From assembly GCA_014529385.2 (NCBI GenBank), contig CM043950.1, forward strand, positions 157,489,545-157,553,544: a stretch of DNA of 64,000 nt, in the 5' to 3' direction. This DNA is from Adiantum capillus-veneris. Lineage: Eukaryota; Streptophyta; Polypodiopsida; Polypodiales; Pteridaceae. The notes under the pieces were generated by a model. That model was not told the origin of the DNA, made no database searches, and was given only the letters and a program-made list of their open reading frames with translations. Each line of letters begins with the position of its first letter. Within the stretch, counting starts at the first letter, position 1. Shown here one piece after another: positions 40,553-52,195 of this stretch. Position numbers and translations under genes: made by a program.

Positions 40553-41290
40553 AAGAAGGACACTCGTCCAAAGCCTACCCTTGCTGCTTGATATGCCTCT
40601 TGCATATGATTGGCTAGGCCTGGAGGGATCCAATGAGCTTCAAGCATGAGCTACAAGGGGGGAGTCGACCAAAGCAAGCAAGGGGTGTGCTTGGGGGGTA
40701 TACTCCCTCACACTCTCTCTCATTTGCTCTCATTCTTTACTTCGTGAAGTGCAAGAACTACATCTCCTTCTCCAAGCTTGTTGAGAAGTTGAGAGCCTAC
40801 ACCAACACTCTTGGCTATGGAATGCAAATCCAACCAAGAGCCATGCTTCAATGCTTAAGCTTGCCATCTTCATTACTATGCTATTATGTATGCTAGCAAG
40901 AAGAGTGATGATAAGTGAGGAACTATTTCTTTCTCTTATGAATGTTTCTTCTTCCTCTTCCCTACCCTCATTCCCCGCTAGCTCTCTCCACCTTTGAAGG
41001 TGTTTGAGGCCTTGGCACTAAGGCTTGGGATAGTTAATGCTCTTTGCAAAGTCTATGTTATGCTTGTGATGCATGAAGCTTTCCATCTTCATTGCATCAC
41101 CTAGGTCACAAGGAACACAAAGATTATATTGTACCAAGTCTCTCTTGATGGGAGAATCTATAATACAAAAGCCTATTGGAGGGGAGATCGGCTCCACATA
41201 AATCCGGTCCTCAATTGTTGTCAAGTTCTCTAAAGTCTCTCTCTTGCAAAAGTATTGTTTATGCCAAGTTAATTAAGTACTATGTTATGT
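40553..41290 (+). repeat. TE5 3' LTR, both ends truncated
   Basis: This matches 36904-37637. Its left edge is a deletion junction with integrase. Its right edge is the start of TE6 (TGTCACAAAC, 41291). About 110 bp of the LTR end is missing here. Confidence 0.85.
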
Positions 41291-41974
41291 TGTCACAAAC
41301 TGGTGACGTAGCGTGCCCAATGCACACACACTACCCCTAGGTGCGGGAAAGACCTCCTGCAAGAAACCCTAATTTTGACATGGATGCCCTGTACATTTTT
41401 TTGGGAAATGGCAACGTGGCTGGCTATAGAATTTGCGGCGGTTTGCACGCATGCTGACATGGCAGAGTCCCATGATTTACGACGCAGCTTTTGGGACTGA
41501 AATCAGTGGCAGTTTCTGCTTTTTATGCTACGCAAAGCTTGCTGTTTTTTCTATGCAAATTGAAGGAGAGAGAGTGAGAACTCTTTTTTTGCTTTATTTT
41601 AATAAAGCATAAGAGAGAGAAAGAAAGAGCCTCTACTTTATTTTTACAAAGCTTTTGGGCTTTTGATTTTCAACTTTTGGGGCTCTGCTTTTAGCAACCC
41701 TCGTACTCTTTAAATAAGTGGGTAGGCCACTCACAACTCAGAGCATCTGGATGCAGAGTCTGAGTGTGAGCTCCTGCCCGCACTCTTGTACTTGGAACTT
41801 AGATTAATACAAAAAGAAATACCGAAAGGGGCGCCAGTCTTTAAGGCCAATATCTCTAGGCACAAAACTCCGTCGGGCCAGTATTGAATCAATTGTGAAC
41901 TGTGAAATGTTTTGAAGTGGTTATTTGGTGCTGTCACGGTAGATTCTTGACTTGGAATGTCCAAGTCCGTTACA
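41291..41974 (+). repeat. TE6 5' LTR
   Basis: This 684-bp LTR begins TGTCACAAACTGGTGACGTAG and ends CCGTTACA. It is related to the TE3 LTRs, especially from the GCTTTTGGG block through to the end (TTGACTTGG, GTGTCCAAGTC type), but its first 250 bases differ considerably. Confidence 0.85.
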
Positions 41975-41975
41975 A

Positions 41976-41987
41976 TGGTATCAGAGC
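41976..41987 (+). other. TE6 primer-binding site (tRNA-iMet)
   Basis: TGGTATCAGAGC lies one base after the LTR, an exact match. Confidence 0.93.
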
Positions 41988-42044
41988 ACGGCCGATATCT
42001 TTTCTACGAGAAATCTGATCCCTATTTTTTTTCCGCAGGCATCT

Positions 42045-43253
42045 ATGGCTTCACGCAAGGATCAGTCGACTCCCTCTGCATCCAGAGATGCAGCAAGGGA
42101 TCACAACAAAGATTCCGGCAAGGAGTATGGCTTGCCTCGGCCTACTCAGGCGGAGCGTCGAGAGATGGAGCGTCGTCAATTGATCGGCGATGCAACAAAG
42201 ATGATGCTCAATTTTGGAAAGGATCCAAAATTTGCAAAATACATGAGCAAGACTTCTTTTCAGGAAGTGCATGCACAGTGGCAGAAAACCACAACATTAC
42301 CCCCAAAACCCGCTCTCAAGAAACCTTCTGATCACAAGAAATATTCATAGAAGGAATTAGAAGAGGTAGTTGATGCATGTATTGCTCAGCTTTTTGACGC
42401 GCAAAACAAAGATAAAAAGCACGGCAAAAAGCAGAAGAAAGGCACTGACTTCCCGGGTTATTTGGGTCGTCAGTTGACATTTGAAAAGACAAAGAAACAG
42501 AAGAAGCGTATTCGATTTGAAGAAGTACCCAATTCTTCTTCTTTTGACAGTTCTTCTAGCTCATCTGACTCGAGCGAAGAAGACCGCAAAGGCAAAAAGC
42601 GAAGCAAGAAACAACGCTTCGAAAAGGACAAGAAAAATACAAAGAAGTCTAAATCTCGCCCAATGAGTGACAGTTCTACAGAGGACTCGTTTATAGACAG
42701 TTCAGACTCTGACGACAACAACTTTTATGCAAAGAAGAAGAATTTTTATAAAGCCAACCAATATGAATTTTTGGAAGATAAAAGCAAGAAGGTCCAAGAG
42801 TTTAAGGAAGGTGGACAGTCAATTAAATTTGACACGTTTTCGGGATATAGAGATGCTTCGAAGGCTTTGTCTTTTGTACAACAGTTTGACATCGCTTTCG
42901 CGGGAGGACGCTACTCAGAGCACTCTAAGATTCAGAGAGCTGCCTCTTACTTTAAGTGGAATGCTCGAACTTGGTGGTCCACGCTTTTTTTAAACAAGAC
43001 TGCGCCAGATAAATGGCTGAAATTCAAGAGGCTTTTTATTTCTTCTTGGTTGACTGGAGAGTATGAACGTGATATACGAACTGCTTGGAACCATCTTCGG
43101 ATGACCAAGAAGGATACAGTGGACGCTTATTGCGAGAGATGTTGGAGCTCTTTTCTACTCGCCTCTTCATTTAAGAAGATCTCATTCAAGGAACAGATTG
43201 AGCGGTTTACCTTGGGTCTACCTACAGAGATCCGAGATCACTGCTTGGAATAA
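42045..43253 (+). pseudogene. gag: TE6 gag (one nonsense codon)
   Basis: ATG 42045 (MASRKDQSTPSASRD) opens a single frame that reaches 43253 with one in-frame TAG at 42348-42350. The N-terminal 100 residues are helical. They are followed by a Lys-rich stretch (KHGKKQKKGTDFPGYLG), a Ser/Asp/Glu then Lys/Arg-rich segment (DSSEEDRKGKKRSKKQR), and an acidic Ser-rich stretch. The capsid block has KEGGQSIKFDTFSGYRDASKA, SEHSKIQRAASYF, ARTWWSTLF and GLPTEIRDHC. The stop at 43251-43253 lies before the zinc knuckle. TE3 has the same stop-like junction (LE then TAG at 16153), so a stop or frameshift between capsid and knuckle may be an old family feature. Confidence 0.88.
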
Positions 43254-43367
43254 AAGTCAGCTTCTAGTCGATGAGTCATGCAAAACGGGGTTTTGCCATT
43301 CACTCTGGCAGTCTGACCTACCCCACCAATGAGGTCATGACACAATGAGCCGAACAGACTTCAGTGA

Positions 43368-43600
43368 ATGAAAGTAGAAAGAGAAAGAGAAACCCAGAAA
43401 AGAAGGATGCACAACCCAAGCTTACCCCTCAGGAGAGAGCTCGCTTCATTAGGGAGGGAAAGTGCTTCGAATGCGGGGAACCTGGACATATCTCCGCGAA
43501 GTGCCCTAAAAACGCATAGAAAGAATAGAATGACAAGGACGACAAAAGGACTGAGAGTTCAAGAGCAACTGAGGAACGTGGAAGAAAAGGCAAGATGAAA
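43368..43600 (+). pseudogene. gag: TE6 gag C-terminus with zinc knuckle
   Basis: The intact CX2CX4HX4C box CFECGEPGHISAKC is encoded at 43463-43504 within a Lys/Arg/Glu-rich stretch. Stops follow at 43517-43531 (TAG codons where relatives have Gln). The 76-codon open frame here is in a different phase from the knuckle, so the knuckle frame itself is interrupted. Confidence 0.7.
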
Positions 43601-43681
43601 ACAGGACTGGTTCCAGATTGTGTGGGTACCGATCCCAACACAATGGACGAGAGTAGATAACTTTGCCGAGCTTGGGGCAAA

Positions 43682-44134
43682 GTGAAAGACGAAGAGACCC
43701 TGATCTTCTTTGACGGAGGAGCCAAGGCCAACTTCAATTCACCGGAATTGGTAGCGCGGCTCAAGATTACTCTCGATCGGAAGGCACCACTTGCGAAGGC
43801 TGTTCTAGCGGCACCCGGCAGGGACGTAGCCATTACACCTGTGATTGGCAAACTTCGGTTGCATTGTCAGGGGTATTTGGGGCATGAGGACTTTTACATA
43901 ATACCTTTGGAAGGTTGTGATGTTCTCTTAGGAATTCCCTGGTACCACAAGAACAACGCCGTGGTCGACTATCGGGCGAGGAAAGCGACTTTGACTACAG
44001 AGAAGGGCAGAACCATTGTACTTGACATTAAATTGAAGGGCGAGTCTGTCCCTATTGTATCGGCTTTGAACATTTCTAAATTAATAAAATTCCAGTCTGT
44101 TTTTTTACTCGATCTTTATGAAAGAGTTGAGTGA
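43682..44134 (+). CDS. pol: TE6 aspartic protease
   Basis: This open frame of 150 codons carries [18 protein letters not shown], followed by [22 protein letters not shown] and the C-terminal [20 protein letters not shown]. In retroviral-type proteases the active site is D-S/T-G. Here it is DGG, while TE2 has DPG at the same place. It lies between gag and RT and overlaps the next frame by 17 bases. The protease would release gag and pol products from the polyprotein. The altered triplet raises doubt about activity. Confidence 0.8.
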   Translation: MKDEETLIFFDGGAKANFNSPELVARLKITLDRKAPLAKAVLAAPGRDVAITPVIGKLRLHCQGYLGHEDFYIIPLEGCDVLLGIPWYHKNNAVVDYRARKATLTTEKGRTIVLDIKLKGESVPIVSALNISKLIKFQSVFLLDLYERVE

Positions 44135-44969
44135 TGAGGATAGGGCAAATATGTCTAAACTTGATAAAGAACGCCAAGATTTTCTCCACTCTCACGCCGA
44201 TTGCTTCTCAGAGGGCCTACCAGGTGAGTTACCACCTGCTCGTCCTGAAGATCATACCAGCGATCTGATACCTGGAAGCACACCACCGAACCGGCCACCT
44301 TACCGTGTGAGCCGAGCACAGAATGAAGAGATTATGAACCAAGTGAAAGACCTCTTAGAAAAGAGTCTTGTCCAGCCTAGTACTTCACCGTATTGCTCTC
44401 CAGTGTTGTTGGTTTTGAAGAAAGATGGATCTTGGAGGACGTGCATCGATTATAGCACTCTCAACGAAATCACCATCAAGAACAGATTTTCGATTCCTAG
44501 GATCGATGATATACTCGACAGGTTACAGGGATCCTCGTGCTTTAGCAGGATTGACTTGAAGAGTGGATATCATCAGATCAGGATAGCGCCATGAGATGTC
44601 TACAAGACAGCTTTTCGGACGACTTTTGGGTTATTTGAGTTTTTGGTGATGCCTTTTGGCTTAACCAATGCTCCTGCGACATTTAACCGGATGATGGACA
44701 AGATTTTTCGAGAGTACAGGCTATTTGTTGGCACTTTCTTTGACGACATCATTGTTTTCTCCAAGAATGAGGCAGAACACAGAGATCATCTGCTTCAAGT
44801 CTTTCAAGCATTACGAGATCACACGTTAGTGATTAATGCAAAGAAAAGTGAATTTTTCCGACCAAAGATACACTTTTTGGGACACATTGTGTCAGCAGCA
44901 GGAGTGCAAATGGACCTGGCCAAGATAGCGACTATCCGTGATTGGCCCCGATTTGAGGAATGTCCATGA
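44118..44969 (+). pseudogene. pol: TE6 reverse transcriptase (one TGA)
   Basis: One frame broken by TGA at 44592-44594 (GGA to TGA in APGDVYK). It begins with the linker [20 protein letters not shown] and [17 protein letters not shown]; the hAT in TE3 lies at exactly this SRAQ position. RT motifs are [31 protein letters not shown] and MPFGLTNAPATFNRMMD, with an intact catalytic FFDDIIVFSK. The thumb HFLGHIVSAAGVQMDL follows. An extra C near 44947 ends the frame at 44969. Confidence 0.9.
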
Positions 44970-45490
44970 AGTTAGAAGCTTCTTGGGACTGTGTTTGTAC
45001 TATAGGTGGTTCATACGAAAGTTTGCAGAGGTTGCTTCCCCTTTGCATACCTTGACACAGAAAGGAGTACCTTTTTCGTGGGGACCCACAGAGGTGACTG
45101 CCTTTCAGCCTTTGAAAGAGAAATTGACTACGCGACGAGTTTTGACTCTGGCGGACTTGCAGAAGTCTTTTGAACTATATTGTGATGCTTGTGGTCGTAG
45201 TCTGGGTGCGGTCTTAATGCAAGAAGGCCATGTCATTGCTTACGAGAACCGATTGTTCTCAAGGCCGAAAATGACAACACAGATTTATGAGAAAGATATT
45301 TTGGCGGTTATCCATGCTCTTACTCAGTGGTGGCACTAAAAGCAAATGCGGTGGGCGAACATCTTGTCACAGTTTCACTTCCAGATTTTCCATGTTCACG
45401 GACAGAAGAATGTGGTGGCAGATGCTTTGTCTCAAAAGCCGTTGGTTCCTCGTTGGTTCTGGCTATTTCCGTGATACATCATAAGAGCTT
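44938..45490 (+). pseudogene. pol: TE6 RNase H with internal deletion
   Basis: After the frameshift the frame reads RNVHEVRSFLGLCLYYRWF, SPLHTLTQKGVPFSWG, YCDACGRSLGAVLMQ and YEKDILAVIHALTQWWH. It then jumps over about 80 bp present in TE3, losing the TDHQSLRYFL strand. KQMRWANILSQFHFQI and VADALSQKPL follow in a new frame. The deletion removes a catalytic Asp, so this RNase H would be inactive. Confidence 0.82.
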
Positions 45491-45501
45491 CGTGGATATG
45501 G

Positions 45502-46484
45502 TTGACCAATATGCCACATATCCAGATTTTTGCAGACGTTTTCATAAAGATATGGGATGGGGAGACAGTAGCGGGATATTCCATTCGGGATGGCTACTTG
45601 ATGAGAAAAAACATGTTGTTCATTACACAGCCATTGAGGAAAAAGGTTATGACTGAATGCCACTATCCACCTTTTACGGGTCACCGCGGCATCGCTACCA
45701 CCATGAAAGGGGTAGAGAGATACTTCTTTTGGCCGAGATTCAAGAAGGATGTGGAAGAGTTTGTGCGCAGTTGCTTGGTATGCCAGAAGGTCAAGTTTGA
45801 CAGGCATAAAGCACAGGTATTGTTACAGCCTTTGCCCATACCCACCAGCCCCTGGGAAAGTATTGCAATGGATTTCATTTTTGATCTCGCGAGAACACAG
45901 AGTGGTCCCGATGGTATCTGGACTGTTATTGACAGATTTAGCAAGCAGGCTCATTTCATTCTAGTGAAGAAAACAGTCAAGCCGGATCACTTAGCAAGAC
46001 TGTTTGTGGCCCAGATCTTTAGATTACATGGCATGCCTGAGACGATTGTCTCAGACAGGGACCCAAGATTTACGAGTTTGTTTTGGAAGGCAATTTGGGA
46101 GAACATTGGCACGCAGTTGCAGTTCTCGTCATCGTTCCATCCGTAGATTGATGGGCAATCTGAGATTGCAAATTCAGTGGTTCTAGATTTATTGAAGTCT
46201 TATACCTCAGATCAGAAGACTCAATGGGAAAAGTACTTACCTTTGGTGGAATTTTCGTACAATAACACGATACACTCTTCTACGGGGAAGGCGCCATTTG
46301 AGATTGTTGAAGGTGCTGCGAAGGTTCCACCCTTCCTAAGCACGAAAGATAAGATCTTTGAAGCGGATGAATATACGTGAGATTTGGATACAGCTTTTGC
46401 CAAGGTTTGCTAGACTTTGCAAAAGTCTCAAGAATGACAAAAAAAGGCAGCGGATTGCCATCGTCGCGACATGAAATTGGAGGA
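45502..46484 (+). pseudogene. pol: TE6 integrase core, up to the TE7 insertion
   Basis: The zinc-binding part is CHYPPFTGHRGI...CLVCQKVKFDR. The DDE core is complete: SIAMDFIFDLA, IVSDRDPRFTS and GQSEIANSV. In-frame stops are TAG at 46144-46146 (Gln position in HPQTDGQ), TGA at 46378-46380 (Arg position) and further ones to 46440. The frame runs into TE7 at 46485, and the tail continues at 51413. Confidence 0.88.
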
Positions 46485-46970
46485 TGTTATAGAATTGACA
46501 TTTTATTAGTTATTGCAGCTGACAGGTGGAAAAGACTAGACCAAGCTTGGCCTATGCGAATGGATTTGTATATCATGTACATTTTATTATTCAAGTGCTC
46601 TTTTATGAGTTTGGCCATTTATGACCGGCCGGCCAGTTTGTAACCAATTTGACCATTCAAGAAATCTATAAAACAAATACGTGCAAGAGGGAAATGGTCA
46701 CTCTTGCACGGGGGGAGATTGCACCCAGTGTCTGCGTTCTTCTTCTCACCTCTCCTCTCTTCTCTCTCATTGTGCCAGCGTAGCACTCCACTCTAGGAGG
46801 TGCGCCTACACGCGTTCTGTCACTCTCTCCCACTCTCTGTCTCTCTATGTTCGTATTGTGCTCGATTATGGATTTGTGCGAGTCGACAGGTACATAGATT
46901 TATTCGTTTATGTCTTGCTATGTGCTATTTTGAGTATTTTGCAAGGCTCTCTACGCTCCTGTTTGTTGCA
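46485..46970 (+). repeat. TE7 5' LTR
   Basis: This matches 50923-51412 with few differences. A TATA-like CTATAAAAC lies at 46667-46675, followed by the GTGCAAGAGGGAAATGGTCA block. Confidence 0.92.
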
Positions 46971-46971
46971 G

Positions 46972-46983
46972 TGGTATCAGAGA
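46972..46983 (+). other. TE7 primer-binding site (tRNA-iMet type)
   Basis: TGGTATCAGAGA lies one base after the 5' LTR. It differs from the canonical site only at the last base. Confidence 0.88.
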
Positions 46984-47658
46984 TGTGGTTATGCTCTTGG
47001 ACTTGCAGTAATGATGGCTATGGAGATTATGGTGAACAAAGATAAGTCATGCTTAATTACATTTAATTTTCCTTGTTTAAAGTTAAAGGTACATGATTAT
47101 TACAAACCTCTTTGCATCATAAGTATTTCAAATTGTTTGGATTAAATAAACCAAGCGTGCGAGTACTTCACATAAGCAAAATTGGAAGGAAAAGAGGTGC
47201 AAAAAGAAAAAGAGAGATTTCATTAAACATGGCATTTGCCAACGCGTTTCAACTTACAAAGTCTCCTCAGGGCATTCCATGGTTTTAGAAACTCTCTCTT
47301 GAGGAGCATGGTTTTATAAGAACTTCTCGAGGGAAAATTGGTTAGGTGGGGCAATTATTAGACTTGACATGAGCTTTATGATTTTTAAAATCATATTGCA
47401 TGTGTACAATAGATTCTTGCGCCACTACCTTTGGATTCCATGCAAAAGCGAGTGTCGCAGTCCCAGTCAAACACCTACCCCCATGCAGCATTGACCTTTT
47501 CCCTTCTCTCTCATTGCGCCGCCATACGGCCTGTGTTTAACCACCACCATCTCAGGAAACTGCCACCCGACCCTCTCTCTCTCTCTGGCCGCCATGCTGA
47601 AGCTGTAGTTAAATACACGTAAGCACAAAGCTGTGAGGGCGCCGCAGTACTAGTCAGA

Positions 47659-47690
<32 letters not shown>

Positions 47691-50600
47691 ATCTCTCTCT
47701 CGCCCGTAGCTGGGGGTGCCTACCACACAAGAGGCGGTGAGCACATCCCATATGCAGTCCAACTCCATCTAGCTCTCTTTGGCTACCCCTCGTTGCTGCA
47801 GTAGAAGTGTCACACACACACTCTTGGTTGCCGCAATTGCGACCAACCAACTGACCTTCACACTGCAAGACACATGCAAGAATTTTTCGTAGCCGCAGAA
47901 GTTCCTGGTCCTACAGGGTTGCATGCCAAAGAGTTCTGCATGGCCCTTTTGAGAGCTGCACCAACCAACCCACCCGCCCTCTATCTCTTGCATGGCGCCA
48001 GACAGTTAGAGCCCGCACTTCAACCACCTCTCGCTCTCCCCGCCTATCGCCCTCTCAGGCTGCTAATTCATTCCGGCCTGACCCGCCACATCTGCCATGC
48101 GCTCCAACCTCTCTGGTAGGCCGCATGTGCCTTGCACTGATCGTGATTGCGCGCCAAGTTTTGCATAGCCCGATCTCTTCAGGTTATTCGCTACAGCCAC
48201 CTTGGATGGCTCAACTCGCTAGTGGAAGGACAATTTTGTGAGCTCTATTTTCCTTGCGTATACACACATCACGTTCTCAGCTTCATTGCGTTGACAACAG
48301 ATAGTTGGGCGGCTCGGTTTGTTGATGTGAGGGCATGACGGCAATCTATTGGCGGTATATGGTGGGACCCGTCATTTTACAATGGCCCACATCAGTGGAC
48401 AAAATGTTTTCACCTATACAAATTATCTTCGTGACTTCAGGTTTTCGAAACCCAGGCAGGCCAAGAATACTGGCAAGAATGCATGTGGCATGACATTCTG
48501 CCGATAAAGATCCAGGTCACCATCATCCACATGGGACAAGGTACCTAAGGCAAGGTGACTGTGACAATCTCCAAGCATATACAACAAATCCTTGCCACAA
48601 TGTTGCTAATCAAGGAGTCCCAAGCAAAATGATCATTGCTATCATTATCTTTTCGTTCATAAATTGCCATATCTATTCATGAGAATCGCCCATGTCAACC
48701 AAGTTTCAGTTACAACTTGTCACTGCCCATTTTTTTATTTTTATTTTACTCTACCCACAAACCAGTGGTTTGATGGTGATGTCCGCTCACACCTATTCCC
48801 TGTACATCAGGCATCCTCAGGCATTGCCGATGATGATGACCTGATGATTTTATGTTTTTAGTTGTAACCCTTTTTTTTCACGTTATTTCATTTTATCTTG
48901 TACCCAAAAATTGTATTAGAACCATAAGGGATTGTATTAGTTTGGTTCCATAGACCTTTGCAAGACGCGAAATATAGCATTTCACGTCACTCTCTCTCTT
49001 TCTCCTCCCAATATGACTACTTACATCGGTGGACATTGATGAAGCTCTTCCATGACTAATGCGATACTCTTTGCGACAACGCCCAAGGTCGGGCATCCAC
49101 GTAGCTTGAAGACGATGATGATGATTTTAATCTATTTTCGTATCTAAACATTGTATTAGAACCACAAGGACCGTCTCCATTTTTTTTTCGTAGGTTATTT
49201 TTACATTTTAAAGATGGATACTATAACATTTCATTTCTCTCTCTCTTTTCACATCACCCGCCCCCCTCTCCTCCCACCCCAATTAAAAAAATATATATAT
49301 ATCTCTATTTCATTATAATAATAATACTAATAATAATAAAAACATTAGAGAACTCGCATCTACCTGGTACCCGAACAATGCAATAGGCAAGGCTCATATA
49401 TAATTTGGATGCTAGTGTCATACACTAACCACCCTCAAAATTGCAGCTTATCCAGAGCGGCTTTGCTCATTTTAGTTGAACATGGCCACTTAGTTGAAAG
49501 GAGTTTTTTTATGAAACTTTCCACCAAAATTAAGTGCTTCAAAACTATTTGAGCACAAGCTGCCCGACCACTACTCATTAAGTCGATAAGTTCTTACCAT
49601 TGGTATTAAAATGTTCATAATTATTTTCTTTGTTTATTTAGCATCCTTTTCAAATGAATCTACCTGAATTTTAAATACATGACACACTCTTTGTGCATTA
49701 TATTATCACTTTTAGTACCAATGGTAAATATATCACACATTCATGTCGACTTCTCACTGTTAACATGACATGTCCCCTGTATGTCCATCACTATGACTGT
49801 TCCCATTTTGCACAAATTCCCTCTCAAATTATTAGTTTTAAAATCAATAGACTCACGATATTCCGCATTTGGCCACGTAAATTTAGTGTATGATTTGCTT
49901 GTTGTTGAATTTAACACAAAGTCGTTTTTAGTGCTTTGGTTTTCTAGAAAAGTTTTGCAGATAAATCTAAATACAATGTTCTCATATCAAAATCCAGATA
50001 TTCTCACAACACTATTGATATCCCAACAACTTTGCAGCAGGCAAGATTTTTTTTGCAGATGCTTCCTTACTTGTCTACATTATGTTGCAAAATCTATTGT
50101 TTCTAATGCCATGGTTTCTATTTTTCTTGATTGAACTCTTACTGAGATGACTTGTCATACCACTACTTACACGAGCTCAGTTGGTGTGTGATGATCGCTA
50201 ACACATTCCAGTCTATTTCAATTTTTATTTATTTTTTATCAAACAGGTCACTTATTTTTTACTTTTATGCTAGCCTAGTCCATTGGTCACAGACACACAG
50301 ATTCGCCGATTTAGGTAGTGTGTAAATACTCATCTTGGTGCAGATCCGCCGATTTAGGCAGCACATTGACAAACTTCAGATTTATTATTTTTAAACAATA
50401 TCCAATGCAGATCCGCCGATTTAGGCAGCATTAGTGCAGATTCACCGATTTAGGCAGCACGCTTTATTGGTGTAGACTCGCCGGATGAGGCAACACCAAT
50501 CACAAAATCATGCTGCAGTGGCTGGCCACCACTGTAACTGGTATGATTTTGTTACCCGGGTATAGACAATGAAAGATATTTTGGATTTGGATTTGAAATT

Positions 50601-50922
50601 GGATTCGAATTGGTATATGATGATTTTCTGTCGCGAGAGTATTTATGAAAGTGAACTTGAGATTGATGAGAATTGATTCATACAATGATGAGTGTGATCA
50701 ATGATATCCTGATTCATCAGGGTATGACATATACTGCTTATTCTAGTGGTATGGGACACTAGAATAGGTAGTATATGGATGACGACAGGCATAACCAATG
50801 TGTCTAAGTTTATGGATTTTTCTTTTATTATTTGATACAGATTTCTAATCATTGTTTTTGACAAGTATTTTTTGCAGATTTTTATCTTCGCAAAACTGAG
50901 GACAGTTGCTTTCCAACGGAGA
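46984..50922 (+). other. TE7 interior, no recognisable genes
   Basis: All short open frames lack conserved motifs. The stretch includes (CT)n at 47659-47701, C-rich segments at 47460-48120, a diverged duplication (48895-49010 and 49135-49260, sharing TTGTATTAGAACCA and ATTTCA...CTCTCTCT), an AT-rich part at 49290-50160, and a cluster of short repeats at 50299-50497. Confidence 0.75.
50299..50497. repeat. Cluster of five CGCCGATTTAGGCAG repeats in TE7
   Basis: Five spaced copies of a motif close to GCAGATCCGCCGATTTAGG plus CAGCAC occur at 50299-50321, 50341-50364, 50407-50430, 50436-50460 and 50472-50497. Spacing is irregular (about 30-65 bp), with unrelated DNA between them. The first and last are the most diverged. 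They lie 0.4-0.6 kb before the 3' LTR. Confidence 0.85.
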
Positions 50923-51412
50923 TGTATATTATAGAATTGACATTTTATTATTTATTGCACCTGACAGGTGGAAAAGACTAGACCAAGCTTGGCCTATGCG
51001 AATGGATTTGTATATCATGTACATTTTATTATTCAAGTGCTCTTTTATGAGTTTGGCCATTTATGACCCGCCGGCCAGTTTGTAACCAATTTGACCATTC
51101 AAGAAATATATAAAACAAATACGTGCAAGAGGGAAATGGTCACTCTTGCACGGGGGGAGATTGCACCCAGTGTCTGCGTTCTTCTTCTCACCTCTCCTCT
51201 CTTCTCTCTCATTGTGCCAGCGTAGCACTCCACTCTAGGAGGTGCGCCTACACGCGTTCTGTCACTCTCTCCCGCTCTCTGTCTCTCTATGTTCGTATTG
51301 TGCTCGATTATGGAGTTGTGCGAGTCGACAGGTACATAGATTTATTCGTTTATGTCTTGCTATGTGCTATTTTGAGTATTTTGCAGGGCTCTCTACGCTC
51401 CTGTTTGTAGCA
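50923..51412 (+). repeat. TE7 3' LTR
   Basis: This copy of 46485-46970 is followed by the TSD GAGGA at 51413-51417. An open frame reading from it into the TE6 integrase tail is accidental. Confidence 0.92.
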
Positions 51413-51845
51413 GAGGATGATTGGGTGCTCTTACGTTTTGAGAAGGCACGCCTACAAAAGAAAAAGGGAAAGGAGAGGCTTTTTCCAAAGCGTAGTATGG
51501 GATACTACGGACCTTTCCCGATCACTAAAAAGATAAATGATGTCTCGTTCCAATTGAAACTGCCAGATACTTGGAGGATTCACAATGCATTCCATGTGAG
51601 TCTCTTGAAACCTTTTAAGGGTGATGTGCTTGATGATGGGGAGCCTGATGAGCAACCCGAAGTGGAAGAAAACGAGGAGATCCTTGTTCTTGAATAGATT
51701 TTTCCACATAAGGACACAAAGAATAAAGGTAAAGTCCGAAGGCGGTTCTTGGTTAAGTTCAAGAACTATCCTGCATTGGATGCAAAGTGGATGGAGGAGG
51801 AGGACCTAGCAGATACTGCTCAGATTGTGAAACTTTTGGTTTAGC
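51413..51845 (+). pseudogene. pol: TE6 integrase tail with chromodomain
   Basis: The frame resumes with EDDWVLLRFEKARLQKKKG, then YYGPFPITKKINDVSFQL, WRIHNAFHVSLLKPFKGD and an acidic linker. A TAG at 51695-51697 sits where TE3 has Gln. The chromodomain follows (RRRFLVKFKNYPALDAKW, then MEEEDLADTAQIVKLLV). The end matches that of TE3 pol apart from a short deletion near 51835. Confidence 0.87.
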
Positions 51846-52195
51846 ATAGTCTACTCCAAATGGAACCCAGAATTCAACTTGGCCGGAGATCTGGTGCAGT
51901 GGGATACACAAGAGGGGAGTTACTCCGCTCCTTTGTCAACAGATGCCTTGGTTTTTGTATGCTAAAGTCACTGATGTCTCTTTGAGCTTCAGGGATACCG
52001 AGAGCTGACAGTATTCTGCTGTATGACTTTATGAAATGGAATTCTTGAATATGAAAGTGATTTGTTCTTGACTTGTTTTAAGTGCACAAACTGATAGACG
52101 AAATGATTGCAGCATTTTGGTCTAATTTATCTCGAATAGACACGGTTGCAATAGGGGTTAGTCAATCGGGCATCAATGAGGTACCGACTGGATCT
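51846..52195 (+). other. TE6 3' untranslated region
   Basis: This is non-coding and closely similar to TE3 28925-29275 (for example GCATAGTCTACTCCAAA and GGTTGCAATAGGGGTTAGTCAAT). Similarity ends abruptly at about 52195. Confidence 0.8.

Larger units (their letters stand above)
36904..41290 (+). mobile_element. TE5: Ty3/gypsy chromovirus, heavily deleted
   Basis: Two direct repeats mark its LTRs: 36904-37747 and 40553-41290 (the latter cut off by TE6). Between them are a tRNA-iMet primer site, an Arg/Ser-rich gag fragment, RT thumb, RNase H and integrase. Missing parts are the capsid and zinc knuckle of gag, the protease, the RT fingers and palm, the integrase tail with chromodomain, and the left edge of the 3' LTR. 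TE6 is inserted in the 3' LTR at 41291. I could not find the remaining 110 bp of the TE5 LTR on the far side of TE6. Confidence 0.85.
46485..51412 (+). mobile_element. TE7: LTR element with a non-coding interior (LARD-like), inside TE6
   Basis: LTRs at 46485-46970 (486 bp) and 50923-51412 (490 bp) begin TGTTATAGAATTGAC (TGTATATTATAG in the right copy) and end GTTTGTTGCA/GTAGCA. The TSD GAGGA flanks the element. A tRNA-iMet-type primer site follows the left LTR. The 3.95-kb interior has no gag or pol similarity in any frame. This fits a large retrotransposon derivative (LARD) that must be moved by proteins of another element. Orientation is set by the primer site. Confidence 0.92.
41291..52195 (+). 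mobile_element. TE6: second chromovirus of the TE3 family, split by TE7
   Basis: The 5' LTR (41291-41974), gag, protease, RT, RNase H and integrase follow in order on the plus strand. They align with TE3 nearly throughout. TE7 is inserted in the integrase tail (46485-51412, TSD GAGGA at 46480-46484 and 51413-51417). Similarity to TE3 stops at about 52195, before the expected 3' LTR. No copy of the 41291 LTR is found downstream. TE6 is useful as the uninterrupted reference for the hAT and TE4 insertion sites in TE3. Confidence 0.9.

Noticed and set aside
51242-51697. Open frame joining TE7 LTR sequence to integrase
   Set aside because: It is an accidental read-through from the TE7 3' LTR into the TE6 integrase tail across the TSD, not a fusion gene.
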